From: Betaproteobacteria bacterium
Lineage (GTDB): Bacteria; Pseudomonadota; Gammaproteobacteria; Burkholderiales; Usitatibacteraceae
Assembly (NCBI GenBank): GCA_003105245.1
Contig: PQAI01000277.1
Location: forward strand, 15,474 to 21,826
Length of the DNA stretch: 6,353 nt
Direction of reading: 5' to 3'
Shown here: positions 5,368 to 6,353 of the stretch, one piece after another
Numbering within the stretch: position 1 is the stretch's first letter
Layout: each line of letters begins with the position of its first letter
The notes under the pieces: model-generated
What the model saw: the letters and a program-made list of their open reading frames with translations, nothing else
Told to the model about the DNA's origin: nothing
Database searches by the model: none
Translations under genes and position numbers: made by a program

Positions 5368-6353
5368 ATGACCAACATCTTCCAGCAGAAGTGGATGACC
5401 GGACTGCTCTTCGCGCTGCTCGCGGTGGGCGCGGTCGCGCCGCTCTTCGCCGCCGACACGCGCCTTCCGCAGTGGCTGGAGGTGGTCCTGGGCGGGCTCA
5501 TGTCGGGGGTGCTGTACTCCCTCGTGGCCCTGGGACTCGTCCTCATCTTCAAGGCCTCGGGCGTCTTCAACTTCGCGCAGGGCGCCATGGTGCTCTTCGC
5601 CGCGCTCTCGCTCGTTCGCCTCATGGAGAAGATGCCCTTCGCCGTGGCGCTCGCGGTGACGGTGGCCATCATGGTGGCGGTGGCCTTCCTCATCGAGCGG
5701 CTGGTGCTGCGCCCGCTCGTGAACCAGGAGGGGATCGTCCTCTTCATGGCCACCCTCGGCATCGCCTACTTCCTGGACGGCCTGGGGCAGACGATCTGGG
5801 GCAGCGACGTCTACACCCTCGACATCGGGATGCCCAAGGAGCCCAGGATCCTGCTCGAGAGCGTCTTCGAGGGCGGCATCCTCGTGGGCATGGAGGACGT
5901 GATCGCCGCGGTGATCTCGGCGGTGCTCGTCGGCGTGCTGGCGCTCTTCTTCCAGAAGACCCCGACGGGGCGCGCGCTGCGGGCCGTGGCCGACGACCAC
6001 CAGGCGGCGCAGTCGATCGGCATCCCGCTCAACCGCATCTGGGTCATCGTCTGGAGCGTCTCGGGCATCGTGGCGCTGGTGGCGGGCGTGATCTGGGGCT
6101 CCAAGCTGGGCGTGCAGTTCTCGCTCCAGCTCGTCGCCCTGAAGGCCCTTCCCGTGGTGATCCTGGGCGGCTTCACCTCGGTGCCCGGCGCCATCGTGGG
6201 CGGCCTCATCATCGGCCTGGGCGAGAAGCTCTCCGAGGTCTACCTCGGCCCGCTGCTGGGCGGGGGCATCGAGAACTGGTTCGCCTACGTGCTGGCCCTC
6301 ATCTTCCTCCTGTTCCGGCCCGAGGGGCTGTTCGGGGAGAAGCACATCGACCG
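5368..6353 (+). CDS. livH: Branched-chain amino acid-type (HAAT) ABC transporter permease, LivH-like, 3' end outside window
   Basis: Inner-membrane permease of a Liv-type importer. The ATG at 5368 opens 328 complete codons plus two bases with no stop before the window edge. The last residues, LFGEKHIDR, resemble the end of the family, so only a few codons are probably missing. There are about eight or nine hydrophobic segments, including roughly 11-29, 39-61, 92-109, 122-142, 178-195, 225-245 and 305-318. FNFAQGAM (67-74) corresponds to the NFAHGE-type motif of LivH. The cytoplasmic coupling loop with TGRALRA and IGIPLNR (about 200-223) is the EAA-like contact for the ATPase. It lies 5 nt after livG without a clear Shine-Dalgarno, suggesting translational coupling. 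The N-terminus carries an extra hydrophobic segment before the family core. LivM, LivF and a binding protein are expected downstream. Confidence 0.92.
   Translation, partial: MTNIFQQKWMTGLLFALLAVGAVAPLFAADTRLPQWLEVVLGGLMSGVLYSLVALGLVLIFKASGVFNFAQGAMVLFAALSLVRLMEKMPFAVALAVTVAIMVAVAFLIERLVLRPLVNQEGIVLFMATLGIAYFLDGLGQTIWGSDVYTLDIGMPKEPRILLESVFEGGILVGMEDVIAAVISAVLVGVLALFFQKTPTGRALRAVADDHQAAQSIGIPLNRIWVIVWSVSGIVALVAGVIWGSKLGVQFSLQLVALKALPVVILGGFTSVPGAIVGGLIIGLGEKLSEVYLGPLLGGGIENWFAYVLALIFLLFRPEGLFGEKHID

Noticed and set aside
5341..6345. 334-codon minus-strand open frame opposite livH
   Set aside because: Low-complexity His/Glu/Asp/Arg-rich translation typical of the antisense of a membrane-protein gene; the plus strand encodes an unambiguous LivH-type permease.

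Overview
This is a GC-rich, gene-dense window from a bacterial chromosome, most likely a betaproteobacterium (Burkholderiales-like). I infer this from the strong G/C third-position bias, the protein flavours and the gene order; there is no rRNA or other marker gene to settle it. I see no tRNA, rRNA, CRISPR array, transposase or phage gene.

Layout. (1) Positions 1-660, minus strand: a short-chain dehydrogenase of the HSD17B10 (3-hydroxyacyl-CoA dehydrogenase type 2) kind, cut at its C-terminus by the window edge. (2) Positions 661-759: a 99-bp divergent promoter region with a TATAAT-like box for the dehydrogenase, a weaker box on the other strand and a twin 8-bp GC palindrome between them. (3) Positions 760-1683, plus strand: a metallo-beta-lactamase-fold hydrolase with an intact metal-binding motif set. 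(4) Positions 1684-1741: an imperfect inverted repeat filling the gap between two convergent genes. (5) Positions 1747-2421, minus strand: a Crp/Fnr-family regulator. (6) Positions 2422-2601: a divergent control region with a TTGTC-N8-GACAA palindrome, a plausible -10 box, two small dyads and a strong Shine-Dalgarno. (7) Positions 2602 to the window end, plus strand: an operon of an AMP-forming acyl-CoA synthetase (652 aa), a LivG-type ABC ATPase and a LivH-type permease whose stop codon lies just outside the window.

How it fits together. The synthetase and the Liv-type importer are separated by only 10 and 5 nt, so they are probably co-transcribed. The likely logic is import of a carboxylic acid and its activation to a CoA thioester. 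The substrate cannot be read from the sequence; despite the Liv names it need not be an amino acid. LivM, LivF and a periplasmic binding protein would be expected downstream. The divergent Crp/Fnr-type protein is the obvious candidate regulator. The HSD10-like dehydrogenase on the far side fits the same acyl-CoA/beta-oxidation theme, though it is in a separate transcription unit.

I do not see a clearly novel multi-gene system. The most interesting signals are the regulatory architecture between the Crp/Fnr gene and the synthetase operon, the atypical nucleotide pocket of that regulator, and the inverted repeat between the convergent genes.
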